Source: Deminuibacter soli
GTDB lineage: Bacteria; Bacteroidota; Bacteroidia; Chitinophagales; Chitinophagaceae
Length of the DNA: 64,000 bases
Direction of reading: 5' to 3'
Assembly: GCF_003412455.1 (NCBI RefSeq)
Contig: NZ_QTJU01000004.1
Span: forward strand, 310,001-374,000
Below the pieces are notes generated by a model, which did no database searches, was not told where the DNA came from, and saw only the letters and a program-made list of their open reading frames with translations. Positions 10,901 to 18,730 of the stretch are shown here, piece by piece (the stretch's first letter is position 1; the number at the start of each line of letters is the position of its first letter). The position numbers were made by a program, and so were the translations under genes.

Positions 10901-11513
10901 AGCTAACCTGCCGCTGTACAATACCACCCATAACTTTGGCTCGGTACTGCCCAAGTTTACCGGCGGCTGGCAGAATACCTTTACCTATAAAAACTTTGAC
11001 CTGGGTGCTATGATCGATTTCCAGAGCGGCGGACAGTTCTTCAGCTGGACACAGATGCTGAGCGTGAAATCGGGCCAGGCAGCGATTACAGCGGCGATGA
11101 ACGACAAAGGGCACAATGTGCGCGACCCGCTGGCAGATGGCGGCGGTGTAAAAGTAAATGGCATTTCTGCAGCAACAGGCCAGGAAGTAACGGCTTATGT
11201 GGATGCACGCAACTACTACCGCAACACGCTTGGTACAAAAATTTATGAGAACTGGCTGTACGACGCCACCTATATCCGCATGCGTGAAATAAGACTGGGT
11301 TACACTTTCAGCAAAGCGCAATACACCGGCCTTCCTTTTAAAAGCATCAACCTTGCGTTTATTGCACGCAATCCGTTTATGATTCACCAGAAAGCGCCGA
11401 AAGGACTTAACCCTGCAGAACTGGCCACCGGCTCCTCATCGCTTAACTGGCTTGAAACCGGTCAGCTGGCTACAACCCGTTCTTATGGTATCAGCTTAAA
11501 CGTTAACTTTTAA
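7986..11513 (+). CDS. SusC/RagA-type TonB-dependent transporter with STN signalling domain
   Basis: A 1175-residue outer-membrane transporter. The signal segment is preceded by an extended basic N-terminus, common in STN-type SusC proteins; the inner ATG at 8055 is an alternative start. The STN domain (about 45-115; ISLTASKVPLKKLM) is the signalling module facing FecR. A CarboxypepD_reg-like domain (about 138-215) and plug domain (IQIRGMNSLTGDGQPLIVVD) follow, then a large beta barrel ending in an aromatic-terminated strand (LNVNF). It imports a glycan or oligosaccharide with the SusD partner encoded 10 bp downstream, powered by TonB. The neighbouring GH5 gene points to a beta-glucan-type substrate, but this is inference. 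Confidence 0.96.
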   Translation: MQRQLHGKTLPQKEVLTAKGCRVMRIIAFLLCMACLQVSAKGLTQEISLTASKVPLKKLMGEIEKQSGYFFLYDQTLELNAKVDVHVQHASLQQVLNLCFKDQGLEYQIVEKNIVIKKKQPAKQATPAVFEAVADSSVIIKGKVQDDKSLPLAGVSIRLTGYSMQTQTDNRGVFTIKAPKADVQLEFSYVGYKTQQLQATGTIPMIITLEADQNKLNEVVVTALGITRKDRSLGYSSQAVKGDNLTLTKEQNAIGSLAGKIAGVQLSGSSGASMGGTQKIQIRGMNSLTGDGQPLIVVDNTPISDGNFAGKNGPDYGNLSQDINPDDIESVNVLKGPAASALYGLRGQYGVVMITTKKGSKNAKAPVVNLSSAFSLEKAGNFLPLQNTYGAGSKLTFATVKINGVATPYVDGTWDESWGPKMDGTLVRQQYSFYQADPDFGKATPFVPHPDNIKDWFVTGHTINNSISMSGGSQASTFRLSYNNTDIRGIEPNTYLRRNNLTFNGSLNLATNLVVTTSFNYAQNKGQRPSQGYYNGSRNFYQWFERSLDMKKLKQYKYADGTFYQWNVNDPDEDGVQRNAKPIDWNNPYFEAYENPSHDNRDRFFGNVGLTYTIIPGLQVSGFVREDTYTQNIDTRNAEGGRYLPSFAISKFQNKEMNYELMAQYTKQFGKFSLAANVGGNILTQNYTELNQATVGGFITPAFFNISNSLERPTVSNIQIRKDIRSAYATATLGWDNTYFLDASLRRDISSALPADNNAYLYPSVSGSFVFSELLKLPALSFGKVRASFAQAGSDLAAYKTNNFYVVGSPYGTDFPVYLPDTRNNANLKPSLGTAYEGGLELRFFKDRLSLNATYYKQVNKNQVLTVDVPGGSGYSAAVINAGEITNNGVEFTLGGYPVKTKDFSWNSSLNFNRNKNKIVSLYPGLNTLQLDMNTYSGFSVYLNANVGEPFGTLVGSAYQRDPKSGKILLDAANLPLYNTTHNFGSVLPKFTGGWQNTFTYKNFDLGAMIDFQSGGQFFSWTQMLSVKSGQAAITAAMNDKGHNVRDPLADGGGVKVNGISAATGQEVTAYVDARNYYRNTLGTKIYENWLYDATYIRMREIRLGYTFSKAQYTGLPFKSINLAFIARNPFMIHQKAPKGLNPAELATGSSSLNWLETGQLATTRSYGISLNVNF

Positions 11514-11523
11514 AACAGCAGCA

Positions 11524-12957
11524 ATGAAAAAATTCAGATACAGCCTGGCAGCACTTGTTTCCATTTCACTGCTGCACAGTTGCACCAAGTTTGATGACAA
11601 TATTAATGTAAGTCCGAACTATCCCACCAACACCTCCAATGCTACACTGCTCACGTATGCTGAAACGCAGCTGCAGTACACAACGGAATCGCCTTACGGG
11701 ATATTGTTTGCACAGCAACTCTCTGAAAAGATATATACCGATGCATCGCGTTATACAACGGTGAACTACGATTATTACTGGATTTATACAGGTCCGCTCA
11801 TGAACCTGAACCTGATACTGAACAGCAATATTCTTAACGACCAGTACGGCTCTAAAAACAACCAGCTGGCTGTAGCGCGTATACTCAAAGCTTATTTCTT
11901 CTGGCATGCTACCGACCGTTGGGGTGATTTGCCTTATAAAGAGGCACTGGCGGGTGAGAAGAACTACACACCTGTATACGATACACAGCAATCTATATAC
12001 ACCGATTTGCTGAAAGAGCTGAAAGAAGCAGCAGCGCAGATAGACAATGGCGCCGGTGTGGCAGGTGATATTATGTACGGCGGAGATATGGATAAATGGC
12101 GCAAGCTGGCCAATACGCTGCGTATGCTGGTTGCACAACGCCTCAGCAAAATAACGCCGGATATTGCGCAGGCAGAATTCGCCGATGCCTATGCCAATGG
12201 CGGCTTTACCGGTAATGACGACAACTGGGTGTACAGGCATATCGCTGAAACAGCCAACCAGAACTACTGGTACTATGTATTCAGCATTCAAAACCGTTTG
12301 TGGTATTGCATCAGCGAGCCGCTGGTGAATTACATGAAACCCTATGGCGATCCTCGTTTGAGTACTTATGCTGACCCCAATGAAGACGGTGCGTACGTGG
12401 GCTTGCCGTACGGGCTGGATGCCAATGCTGCCGCCGGTTATGCACCTGCCGATGTATCGTACCTTGGTGCTGCTATCCGCAAACAGGATGCACCTTCTTA
12501 CCTGGTTACTTATGGCGAGTTGTTGCTGGCACAGGCAGAGGCTGCTAAAAAAGGCTGGATCAGCGGTGGTGATGCTACTGCGGCGGCTGACTACAATGCA
12601 GCTATTACGGCTTCGGTAGCGCAATGGAACAATGGTGATACTACCGGTGTGGGCGCATACAAATCGCACGACGCTATTGCTTATGACGCAGCCAATGCAT
12701 TAAAACAAATCGGTTACCAGCGCTGGGTACATTTGTACATGAACGGCTACGAGGCCTGGGCAGAGTGGCGCAGAACCGGTTATCCTGAATTGCAACCTGC
12801 ACCCAATAACAACAACCAGCCTGTTCCCAGAAGACAGGGTTATCCAACTACAGAACCCAATATCAATACGGCTAACTATAAAAAAGCGATTGATGAGCAG
12901 CCGGGTTTAAATGGCAAAGATGACCTGAATGGCCGTGTGTGGTGGGACAAACAATAG
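11524..12957 (+). CDS. SusD/RagB-like surface lipoprotein
   Basis: A 477-residue SusD-like nutrient-binding lipoprotein, resembling the SusD-like_2 branch. The N-terminal lipobox is at SLLHSCTKF, with Cys about residue 21. The protein should be exported to the outer-membrane surface and cap the SusC barrel. TPR-like helices appear in the central part (RILKAYFFWHATDRWGDLPY is the usual conserved SusD segment), and the C-terminal region contains WVHLYMNGYEAWAEWRRTG, also diagnostic. It is translationally close to susC (10 bp gap) and 43 bp before the NlpC/P60 gene, so the three are probably cotranscribed. Confidence 0.95.
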   Translation: MKKFRYSLAALVSISLLHSCTKFDDNINVSPNYPTNTSNATLLTYAETQLQYTTESPYGILFAQQLSEKIYTDASRYTTVNYDYYWIYTGPLMNLNLILNSNILNDQYGSKNNQLAVARILKAYFFWHATDRWGDLPYKEALAGEKNYTPVYDTQQSIYTDLLKELKEAAAQIDNGAGVAGDIMYGGDMDKWRKLANTLRMLVAQRLSKITPDIAQAEFADAYANGGFTGNDDNWVYRHIAETANQNYWYYVFSIQNRLWYCISEPLVNYMKPYGDPRLSTYADPNEDGAYVGLPYGLDANAAAGYAPADVSYLGAAIRKQDAPSYLVTYGELLLAQAEAAKKGWISGGDATAAADYNAAITASVAQWNNGDTTGVGAYKSHDAIAYDAANALKQIGYQRWVHLYMNGYEAWAEWRRTGYPELQPAPNNNNQPVPRRQGYPTTEPNINTANYKKAIDEQPGLNGKDDLNGRVWWDKQ

Positions 12958-13000
12958 TAAACAACAGCACAACGAAACTGGCAATAAATATTCCCCTTAC

Positions 13001-14002
13001 ATGAGAAAACAATGTTGGTTAGCAGCACTGTTCATTTTTCACCTGGCAGGCGCCGGTGCACAATCCGTTAAAGATAGTGTGCCGGCACCCATTGCCGGTG
13101 GCGTAGTAACCCTTTCTGTGTGCAATAACCGCTTAACACCCGATCAGCGGGCAGAGATGGTGACGCAAACATTGCTGGGTACGCCTGTTCAGATTCTGCG
13201 TAAAGACAAAGGTTATTACCAGGTACGCACGCCCGATGGCTATGTGTCGTACACGGAAATGAGCGGCGTGCAGCTGCTTGATACTACTGCATTGAAGGCA
13301 TGGCTGCATGCGGATAAAATTGTATACACAGCCGGGTATGGTTATGTACTGGATGCACCGAACAAGCATGGCGCACAGGTATCTGACCTGGTAGCAGGTG
13401 ATATACTGCGCGTGCTGCGTAAAAAAAGGCGTTACTACCAGGTACAGTTTCCCGACAATCGCACCGGTTATGTACCGGTAAAAGAAACGATGCCTTATAC
13501 ACAATGGGTAGCGCGCAAAAATCCCGATGCAGCGGCCATACTGGCTACTGCGCAGCGTTTTACGGGTGTTCCCTATCTCTGGGGCGGCACTTCGGTGAAG
13601 GGGGTGGATTGCAGTGGTTTTACCAAGAGCTGTTATTATCTCAATGGCATTGTACTTCCCCGCGATGCTTCACAGCAGGCATTGGTAGGTGAGCCGGTTG
13701 ATATTACCGAACATGATACCATCAGCAACAGCAAATGCCTGCGAAACCTGCAGGCCGGCGATCTGTTGTTCTTTGCCGTAAAAAAAGGTACGCCGCAACA
13801 GCATGTGATTCATACGGCCATTTACATGGGTGGTGGCCGTTTTATACAGGCAGCAGGCATGGTGCGGGTGAACAGTATTGTGCCCGGAGCGCCTGATTTT
13901 GATGCGCGGGAATATGAGCGCCTGGTAAGCGCAAGGCGCATGCTTACGGCGATTGGAACAAATGCGGTAACGCGCGTGGAGGCGCATCCGTACTATCAGT
14001 GA
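13001..14002 (+). CDS. Secreted NlpC/P60 cysteine peptidase with SH3-like domains
   Basis: About 333 residues from the ATG at 13001, which begins a clean signal peptide (MRKQCWLAALFIFHLAGAGA). Two SH3b-like segments (about 35-175, with YYQVRTPDGYVSY and RYYQVQFPDNRTGY) precede an NlpC/P60 domain. The catalytic Cys is in VKGVDCSGFTK and the His in HVIHTAIYMGGG. The family cleaves peptide bonds in peptidoglycan stem peptides. The protein is the fifth gene of the ECF/FecR/SusCD locus, followed by a terminator at 14087. It is an unusual passenger in a glycan locus: it may remodel the wall, or target peptide-linked glycans. An upstream in-frame extension to 12929 overlaps susD and is unlikely to be translated. 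Confidence 0.93.
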   Translation: MRKQCWLAALFIFHLAGAGAQSVKDSVPAPIAGGVVTLSVCNNRLTPDQRAEMVTQTLLGTPVQILRKDKGYYQVRTPDGYVSYTEMSGVQLLDTTALKAWLHADKIVYTAGYGYVLDAPNKHGAQVSDLVAGDILRVLRKKRRYYQVQFPDNRTGYVPVKETMPYTQWVARKNPDAAAILATAQRFTGVPYLWGGTSVKGVDCSGFTKSCYYLNGIVLPRDASQQALVGEPVDITEHDTISNSKCLRNLQAGDLLFFAVKKGTPQQHVIHTAIYMGGGRFIQAAGMVRVNSIVPGAPDFDAREYERLVSARRMLTAIGTNAVTRVEAHPYYQ

Positions 14003-14070
14003 GAAAGAGGAATCGAGAATCGACAGTCGAGAATCGAGATGATCGTAGCGAGTTCGATTCGTGAGTGACT
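14003..14070. repeat. Repetitive intergenic tract (GAGAATCGA motif)
   Basis: The motif GAGAATCGA occurs twice (about 14015-14038), followed by an inverted partner. GAATCGA at 14031-14037 and TCGATTC at 14054-14060 form a 7-bp inverted repeat. It lies between the NlpC/P60 stop codon and its terminator and resembles the dispersed repeat tracts elsewhere in the window. Confidence 0.4.
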
Positions 14071-14086
14071 TTGCGAATCTTTTTTG

Positions 14087-14119
14087 AATGCCCGTGGTTG
14101 CGACTGCGGGCATTTTTTT
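14087..14119 (+). terminator. Intrinsic terminator after the NlpC/P60 gene
   Basis: The 8-bp perfect stem AATGCCCG (14087-14094) / CGGGCATT (14107-14114) is followed by a T run. It closes the SusC-SusD-NlpC/P60 transcription unit and separates it from the GH5 gene. Confidence 0.8.
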
Positions 14120-14178
14120 GCCATTAATCCATTCACCCATCAATCCAAATTCCCCTTAGATTTGCGATAAAGATTGCC

Positions 14179-15408
14179 ATGTATAAACAACTGCTAACGA
14201 TTGTTGCATTTGCGCTGACTGCTTTTGCTGCGCATGCACAAACGCCTTCAAACGGCTTTTTTAATGTAAAGGGTAAGGAGATTGTTGACCAGAAGGGAAA
14301 GCCATTCCTGATGAAAGGAATCAATCTCGGTAACTGGCTGGTGCCTGAAGGGTATATGCTGAAACTGGGTGATATCAGCGCGCCCAGGCTCATCAACGAA
14401 ACCATTATGGAGCTGATAGGCCGCGATTCTGCAAGGCTTTTCTGGCAGCAATATCTTAATAATTATATTACCCGTGCAGATATACAATACCTCAAAAAGC
14501 TGGGGATGAATTCCATCCGCATCCCGTTTAATTACCGCCTGTTTACCAAAGAAGATTACCTGGCATCCAACGATGACCAGCGCGGGTTTGTACTGCTTGA
14601 CCGTGTGATTGGCTGGTGTAAGGAAGCAGGTTTGTATGTGATACTGGATATGCACTGCGCGCCGGGCGGACAAACCGGCGATAATATCGATGACAGTTAT
14701 GGCTACCCGTTTTTATTCGACAGTGAAGAAAGCCAGCAGCAAACGGCTGATATCTGGAAAAAGATTGCCGCACACTACCGAAATGAAACTACGATTATCG
14801 GTTACGATTTGCTGAACGAGCCCATTGCGCATTACTTCAACACCAGCTACCTGAATCCTAAGCTGGAGCCGGTATACAAAAAAATTACTGCCGCAGTACG
14901 CAGCGTGGATGGCAATCACCTGCTGTTCCTGGGTGGTGCGCAGTGGGATTCGAACTTCAAAATATTCGGCGCCCCGTTTGATAAAAAGCTGGTATACACT
15001 TTTCACAAGTACTGGAGTGATACCACACAAAATGTAATACAGGAATACATTGATTTCAGGGATAAATACAATGTGCCCATTTATATAGGCGAAACAGGAG
15101 AGAATACCGATGCCTGGATAAAATCGTTCAGGGTATTGCTGGAGAAAAACAATATCGGGTGGCATTATTGGCCCTATAAAAAAATGGACAATGTAAAGGG
15201 CATTGCCGAATTTAAACAACCGGATTTATACGATCTCGTTATTCAATACGCCCAATCAACACGCACTACTTTTGCCGACCTGCGTAAGGCTGCACCGGAA
15301 GATCGCGCTAAAATACACGCAGCACTGGCTGCATTACTGGTGAACTGCCGGTTTGAAAACTGTACACCGAACAAGGGGTATATCGCAGCGCTTGGACTGG
15401 GAGAGTAG
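14179..15408 (+). CDS. Secreted glycoside hydrolase family 5 (glucanase-like)
   Basis: A 409-residue GH5-type TIM-barrel hydrolase with an N-terminal signal peptide ending near AAHAQ. Conserved features are KGINLGNWLVPEG at the barrel entry, SIRIPFNYRLF, DMHCAPGGQ, the acid/base Glu in DLLNEPI, and the nucleophile Glu in IYIGETGE. The pattern recalls exo-beta-1,3-glucanase-like GH5 enzymes, but substrate is inferred only. A TAGATTTG at 14157-14164, 14 bp upstream, could be a Bacteroidota -7 element, so it may have its own promoter despite lying just after the SusCD locus. It is followed by a strong terminator. The C-terminal extension (about 360-409) is of no recognised type. Confidence 0.93.
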   Translation: MYKQLLTIVAFALTAFAAHAQTPSNGFFNVKGKEIVDQKGKPFLMKGINLGNWLVPEGYMLKLGDISAPRLINETIMELIGRDSARLFWQQYLNNYITRADIQYLKKLGMNSIRIPFNYRLFTKEDYLASNDDQRGFVLLDRVIGWCKEAGLYVILDMHCAPGGQTGDNIDDSYGYPFLFDSEESQQQTADIWKKIAAHYRNETTIIGYDLLNEPIAHYFNTSYLNPKLEPVYKKITAAVRSVDGNHLLFLGGAQWDSNFKIFGAPFDKKLVYTFHKYWSDTTQNVIQEYIDFRDKYNVPIYIGETGENTDAWIKSFRVLLEKNNIGWHYWPYKKMDNVKGIAEFKQPDLYDLVIQYAQSTRTTFADLRKAAPEDRAKIHAALAALLVNCRFENCTPNKGYIAALGLGE

Positions 15409-15427
15409 CACAGCCAGGTATATATGC

Positions 15428-15466
15428 AAAAAGCCCATGCAGGTGATTCATTTGCATGGGCTTTTT
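15428..15466. terminator. Bidirectional terminator between convergent genes
   Basis: The long perfect stem AAAAAGCCCATGCA (15428-15441) / TGCATGGGCTTTTT (15453-15466) has A/T tails on both sides. It serves both the GH5 gene on the plus strand and the small minus-strand gene ending at 15485. Confidence 0.88.
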
Positions 15467-15484
15467 GTTGCAAACGCTGTGCTG

Positions 15485-15730
15485 TTAAGCCAGTACGGCT
15501 TTAATGGCTTCAGCAATGGCAATAAGTAAACCGGTATCAGGCGGTGTATGATCGGTAATGGGATTTACGGCAATGGCGCGGTATTCCCCTTCTTCGTCGG
15601 TTTCAAAATAAACGGCGTTGCCGTTGACCAATACTTCAAAACGATGCGTGTAACCACGTACCTGCAGCTGCGCTTCTAACTGTAATTGTGTACCCTTGTA
15701 GGTAACTGGCAATAAAAACGGATCTTCCAT
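15485..15730 (-). CDS. Small conserved-looking hypothetical protein (81 aa)
   Basis: A short, acidic protein of 81 residues. It reads like a compact beta-rich domain: alternating hydrophobic strands (VTYKGTQLQLEAQLQV, HRFEVLVNGNAVYFE), an acidic DEEGEYRAI segment, then a C-terminal helix (GLLIAIAEAIKAVLA). I do not recognise a named family. There is no signal peptide or membrane segment, so it is probably cytoplasmic. It is followed by the bidirectional terminator at 15428 and preceded by another hypothetical gene 38 bp upstream, so the two are probably cotranscribed. Confidence 0.7.
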   Translation of the reverse strand: MEDPFLLPVTYKGTQLQLEAQLQVRGYTHRFEVLVNGNAVYFETDEEGEYRAIAVNPITDHTPPDTGLLIAIAEAIKAVLA

Positions 15731-15768
15731 ATGCGGTAATTACCTGCAAGATGCATAGAAATTACGGC

Positions 15769-16134
15769 CTAGGCAAGCGCCACCTGCATGCCTGTGGCAG
15801 CAGACTGCGGTTGCATGCGGTATTCCATTTTTGTATCGAGGTGCTCGGCCTTGTTTAAAAAGTTGCTGATGTGCTGCAGCGTGTCTCGTTTTGTTTTTTT
15901 GAAATGCAGTGGTGTGTGCCAGAGTGTGGTGACTGTTTTCTTGTACACGCTTTCCAAACGGTAAAACGTAACATAAATGTGGTGGCGCATTACCGGGTTT
16001 GAAACTTTTTGATATTCTTTCGAAAAATGGCTCATCACTTCAAGCAGTGTGAGACGGAGTTTTAATAAATCGCTGTGTTCCCTGAACTGGGTTGTTTTAA
16101 TACGGTTGTAGGTGGTGATTATATTTTCCATCAC
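15769..16134 (-). CDS. Hypothetical helical protein (121 aa)
   Basis: A basic, helical protein of about 121 residues, starting at one of two adjacent ATGs. It is rich in Lys/His/Arg (FKKTKRDTLQHISNFLNKAEH) with regularly spaced hydrophobics that suggest a helical bundle. I see no catalytic motif, signal peptide or membrane span, and recognise no family. It lies just upstream of the 81-residue hypothetical and 26 bp downstream of a minus-strand terminator, so the pair forms its own transcription unit. The function is unknown. Confidence 0.65.
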   Translation of the reverse strand: MMENIITTYNRIKTTQFREHSDLLKLRLTLLEVMSHFSKEYQKVSNPVMRHHIYVTFYRLESVYKKTVTTLWHTPLHFKKTKRDTLQHISNFLNKAEHLDTKMEYRMQPQSAATGMQVALA

Positions 16135-16159
16135 TATTGGTTTAAAAATGGGCTTTAAA

Positions 16160-16192
16160 AAAGCCGGATCAACTACAGGTTCATCCGGCTTT
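16160..16192 (-). terminator. Intrinsic terminator (minus strand)
   Basis: The 10-bp inverted repeat AAAGCCGGAT (16160-16169) / ATCCGGCTTT (16183-16192) runs into a T-rich stretch on the minus strand. It probably ends transcription coming from the PLDc_N gene or from a short unidentified transcript in 16193-16424. I find no convincing gene in that interval. Confidence 0.65.
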
Positions 16193-16424
16193 CAAATTCT
16201 TGATGCTTTTCGTAGGTTACAACTATTGGTGTTTTTCAAATAGCTGCCGGTCTTACGGGGCCGGCTGCATTGAAACTATTTCCAGAATCCTGCCATAGTG
16301 TGGTGGCGGGTCAAAAACCGGTGGAATTGCCTGCAAATGCTGTGATATTAATTTTGTTTATAATGCAGGCGCTGCATTGTACTGTATCCGGAGTGATGCT
16401 TTTTTTCCGCACATTTGGGTAACG

Positions 16425-16640
16425 CTACCGCAAACGCCGCTTTTTTGTGGTCACTACCACGTAAAAAAGCAGCCCGATAACCGGTGCCACAAGCAGGATG
16501 ATTGCCCAGAACAGTTTTACCGGCATCAACATATCTGTTCGCCTGTACAGGCTAACAATTGCGGCAATCAGTACCACCAGCCATACCAGGCCCAGCACCA
16601 GGAAGATATTCATCAATGTATTGGACAAATCGGCTAACAT
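16425..16640 (-). CDS. PLDc_N-domain small membrane protein
   Basis: A 71-residue protein with two membrane segments (about 8-31 and 40-62), joined by a short basic loop (SLYRRTD), and a basic tail (KKRRLR). This matches the PLDc_N domain, the membrane module found at the N-terminus of cardiolipin synthases and also as free-standing small proteins. No phospholipase HKD motif is present, so it is not an active synthase; the free-standing form is common and need not be a truncation. It is predicted to be in the inner membrane. Its function is unknown. Confidence 0.8.
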   Translation of the reverse strand: MLADLSNTLMNIFLVLGLVWLVVLIAAIVSLYRRTDMLMPVKLFWAIILLVAPVIGLLFYVVVTTKKRRLR

Positions 16641-16659
16641 ACAACAGGTTTAAATAATG

Positions 16660-16690
16660 AAAAAAGCCGCGAAACCAAATGGTCCGCGGC
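16660..16690 (-). terminator. Intrinsic terminator of the small lipoprotein gene
   Basis: On the minus strand the stem GCCGCG/CGCGGC (16685-16690 with 16666-16671) is followed directly by TTTTTTC. It ends the unit starting at 16924. Confidence 0.75.
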
Positions 16691-16711
16691 CTATGGTATC
16701 ATCCATTATTG

Positions 16712-16924
16712 CTAAGGATGTGGTTTGGTTAAACTGGTATCGTGCAATGTTGAACTGGAACTGTCACGGGTAGAATCAGGTGGCGAGCTGTTCATTTTGG
16801 TAGTGTCTGAAGGAAACGATGTAGACGAAGCTGAATCTGACCCGGTTTTTTCATTGTTGCCATTGCCGCAGCTGGTTGCCCATACACCGGCAGCCAGGAG
16901 GGAGGCGAGTAATAGTGTTTTCAT
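16712..16924 (-). CDS. Small Ser/Thr-rich lipoprotein
   Basis: A 70-residue protein with a signal peptide and lipobox (AAGVWATSCGNG, Cys at about 19). It then has a low-complexity tail of Ser, Thr, Asp and Pro with no folded domain visible. It is probably anchored in the periplasm or outer membrane. Small lipoproteins of this composition are common in Chitinophagaceae and of unknown function. It has its own terminator at 16660, and the gap upstream (16925-17299) would hold its promoter. Confidence 0.72.
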   Translation of the reverse strand: MKTLLLASLLAAGVWATSCGNGNNEKTGSDSASSTSFPSDTTKMNSSPPDSTRDSSSSTLHDTSLTKPHP

Positions 16925-17299
16925 AAGTTCAATTTTTATTACCTACTTCTCCCAATTACTCTGCCATAGTGGATTGGGTTGGTGTGGAAATATGTCACGA
17001 AGCCCGGGAATATCGAATAAAGAACAAGGAATGCCGGGTATCGGACAAGGTGCGAAGATGTCGCAGGAAGGAAAACCGTTAAACAATGGAACCAGCAAAC
17101 AATTAAACAATCAATATACGATAGCCGATTACCTGTTTCTGTTGTTCAAATGGTGTTTTCTTTGGTGAAATGAAAACACAAGCCCCTGATTATTACCATT
17201 TATTGATATAATTGCCGGCTTATAATGAATGTGACTGGCATTGCGTTGGATTGAGTAAATTACAGGTATTCCCCGTCGGTTCGTTATCAACAAAATATT
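16925..17299. other. Intergenic region between divergent genes
   Basis: A 375-bp gap that should contain the promoters for the minus-strand lipoprotein gene and the plus-strand cNMP-kinase operon. The stretch 17075-17118 contains near-repeats of AAACAATT/AAACAATCA, like 35407-35460. I see no ORF with support and no clear TAnnTTTG element. Confidence 0.5.
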
Positions 17300-18703
17300 A
17301 TGGCTGTTACGATAGAACAACTACAACAGATAGAAGCCCTGGCAGATGTGCCTGCGCCGCAACTGCAATGGCTGATTGACCAGGGTGAGGAATATTGGCT
17401 GGAGAAAGGAGATAAACTGTTCTCCATCGGCGATCACCTGGATAAAACCCATGTATTCCTGGAAGGTAAAATACGTTTGTGCGCTATGCAGCAAGGTGTA
17501 TTGCGCGAGGTGTATGTGTATGATAAAGCGCATGTGGCGGGTTACCTGCCTTTTTCAAGACTGGTAACAGTGAAGCTTACCTGTGAAATTCTGCAGCGGT
17601 CGCACTTTTTAAGCATCCCCGGGCCCATTATCCGCGAAGCCATTAAGCTGCACTACGAATTAACTGCAGCCCTGGTAGGTGTTATGACCAACCGTGTGCG
17701 TGACTATACAGCATTTCAGCAGCAGACGGAAAAAATGATCTCATTGGGCAAGCTCTCCGCAGGGCTTGCGCATGAATTAAATAACCCTGCTGCCGCCATT
17801 GCGCGCACTTCCGGTTTGCTGCAAACACAGGTGGAGTTACTGACAGAATTGTTTAAGCCGCTGAGCCAGTTACAGCTTACTGCCGAACAGGTAGAAACAC
17901 TCGATAAAAAGATCAACACCTTATTGTGCAACCGCCCCATGCAGATAAAAAGCATGCTGGAGCAGGCTGCAGTAGAAGATGCTTTGTATAACTGGATGGA
18001 AGAGGAGGAGCTGGATGTAAATGCAGGTGAACTGAGCGCCAACTTTGCGGAGGCAGGCATTGCAACAGCAGATCTTGATGAAATAAAGGCTTGCGCGCCC
18101 GTACAATACCTGCCCCTGCTGTTGCAGTGGATGAACAATGGAGCGGTAGCATTAAAAATGGCGGCGGATATCAGGGAAGCATCGGAGCGCATCAGCAACC
18201 TGGTAAACTCGGTGAAGAATTATACGCAGATGGATCGTGACGGCAACCTGCAGCCCACTGATATTCATACGGGCCTGCGTAATACACTGACCATGCTTGA
18301 TTACAAATTGCGCAAGGGCAATGTTACTGTAGAAGAACACTTTGATTTAACGTTGCCGCAGCTGGATGCTTATCCCGGTGAGTTAAACCAGGTGTGGACC
18401 AATATCATTGACAATGCGATTGATGCCATGGCCGTAAACAAAGAGGGGGTGCTGCGCATTACCACGCAACAGGACAATGAGTTTATTGAAGTAACCATTA
18501 ACGACAATGGTCCGGGTATACCGCAGGAGATACTGGCCAATGTTTTTGATCCGTTTTTCACCACCAAGGAAGTTGGAAAGGGTACAGGGCTTGGATTGGA
18601 TATTGTAAACCGCATTATGCGCCAGCACAAGGGTACAGTGCGTTTGCGATCGCAACCGGGGAGCACTTCGTTTACGTTGTGTTTTCCTATTCACCTGCAA
18701 TAG
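17300..18703 (+). CDS. Histidine kinase with N-terminal cyclic-nucleotide-binding-like domain
   Basis: A 467-residue soluble kinase. Residues about 10-130 form a Crp/cNMP-type beta-roll (KGDKLFSIGDHLDKTHVFLEGKIRL) with no HTH. HisKA follows, with H158 in SAGLAHELNNPAAA, and after an inserted helical stretch of about 100 residues comes HATPase_c (NIIDNAIDAM, DNGPGIPQEI, GKGTGLGLDIV). It lacks membrane segments, so it should sense a cytoplasmic signal (a nucleotide or redox state; the cNMP pocket has no obvious phosphate-binding RxA motif, so a ligand is not certain). The gene is 27 bp upstream of a receiver/flavin-reductase fusion and then a UBP zinc finger, implying one pathway. The phosphate acceptor is probably the receiver of the next gene. 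Confidence 0.93.
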   Translation: MAVTIEQLQQIEALADVPAPQLQWLIDQGEEYWLEKGDKLFSIGDHLDKTHVFLEGKIRLCAMQQGVLREVYVYDKAHVAGYLPFSRLVTVKLTCEILQRSHFLSIPGPIIREAIKLHYELTAALVGVMTNRVRDYTAFQQQTEKMISLGKLSAGLAHELNNPAAAIARTSGLLQTQVELLTELFKPLSQLQLTAEQVETLDKKINTLLCNRPMQIKSMLEQAAVEDALYNWMEEEELDVNAGELSANFAEAGIATADLDEIKACAPVQYLPLLLQWMNNGAVALKMAADIREASERISNLVNSVKNYTQMDRDGNLQPTDIHTGLRNTLTMLDYKLRKGNVTVEEHFDLTLPQLDAYPGELNQVWTNIIDNAIDAMAVNKEGVLRITTQQDNEFIEVTINDNGPGIPQEILANVFDPFFTTKEVGKGTGLGLDIVNRIMRQHKGTVRLRSQPGSTSFTLCFPIHLQ

Positions 18704-18730
18704 CGGGCATTTTATTAACGGATTACCATT

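Noticed and set aside
16193-16424. Small gene or RNA between the two minus-strand units
   Set aside because: Only very short frames and a weak GCCGG inverted repeat are seen; there is no context or conservation to support a call.
16425-16640. Truncated cardiolipin synthase
   Set aside because: Free-standing PLDc_N proteins of this size are normal; no HKD fragments lie nearby.
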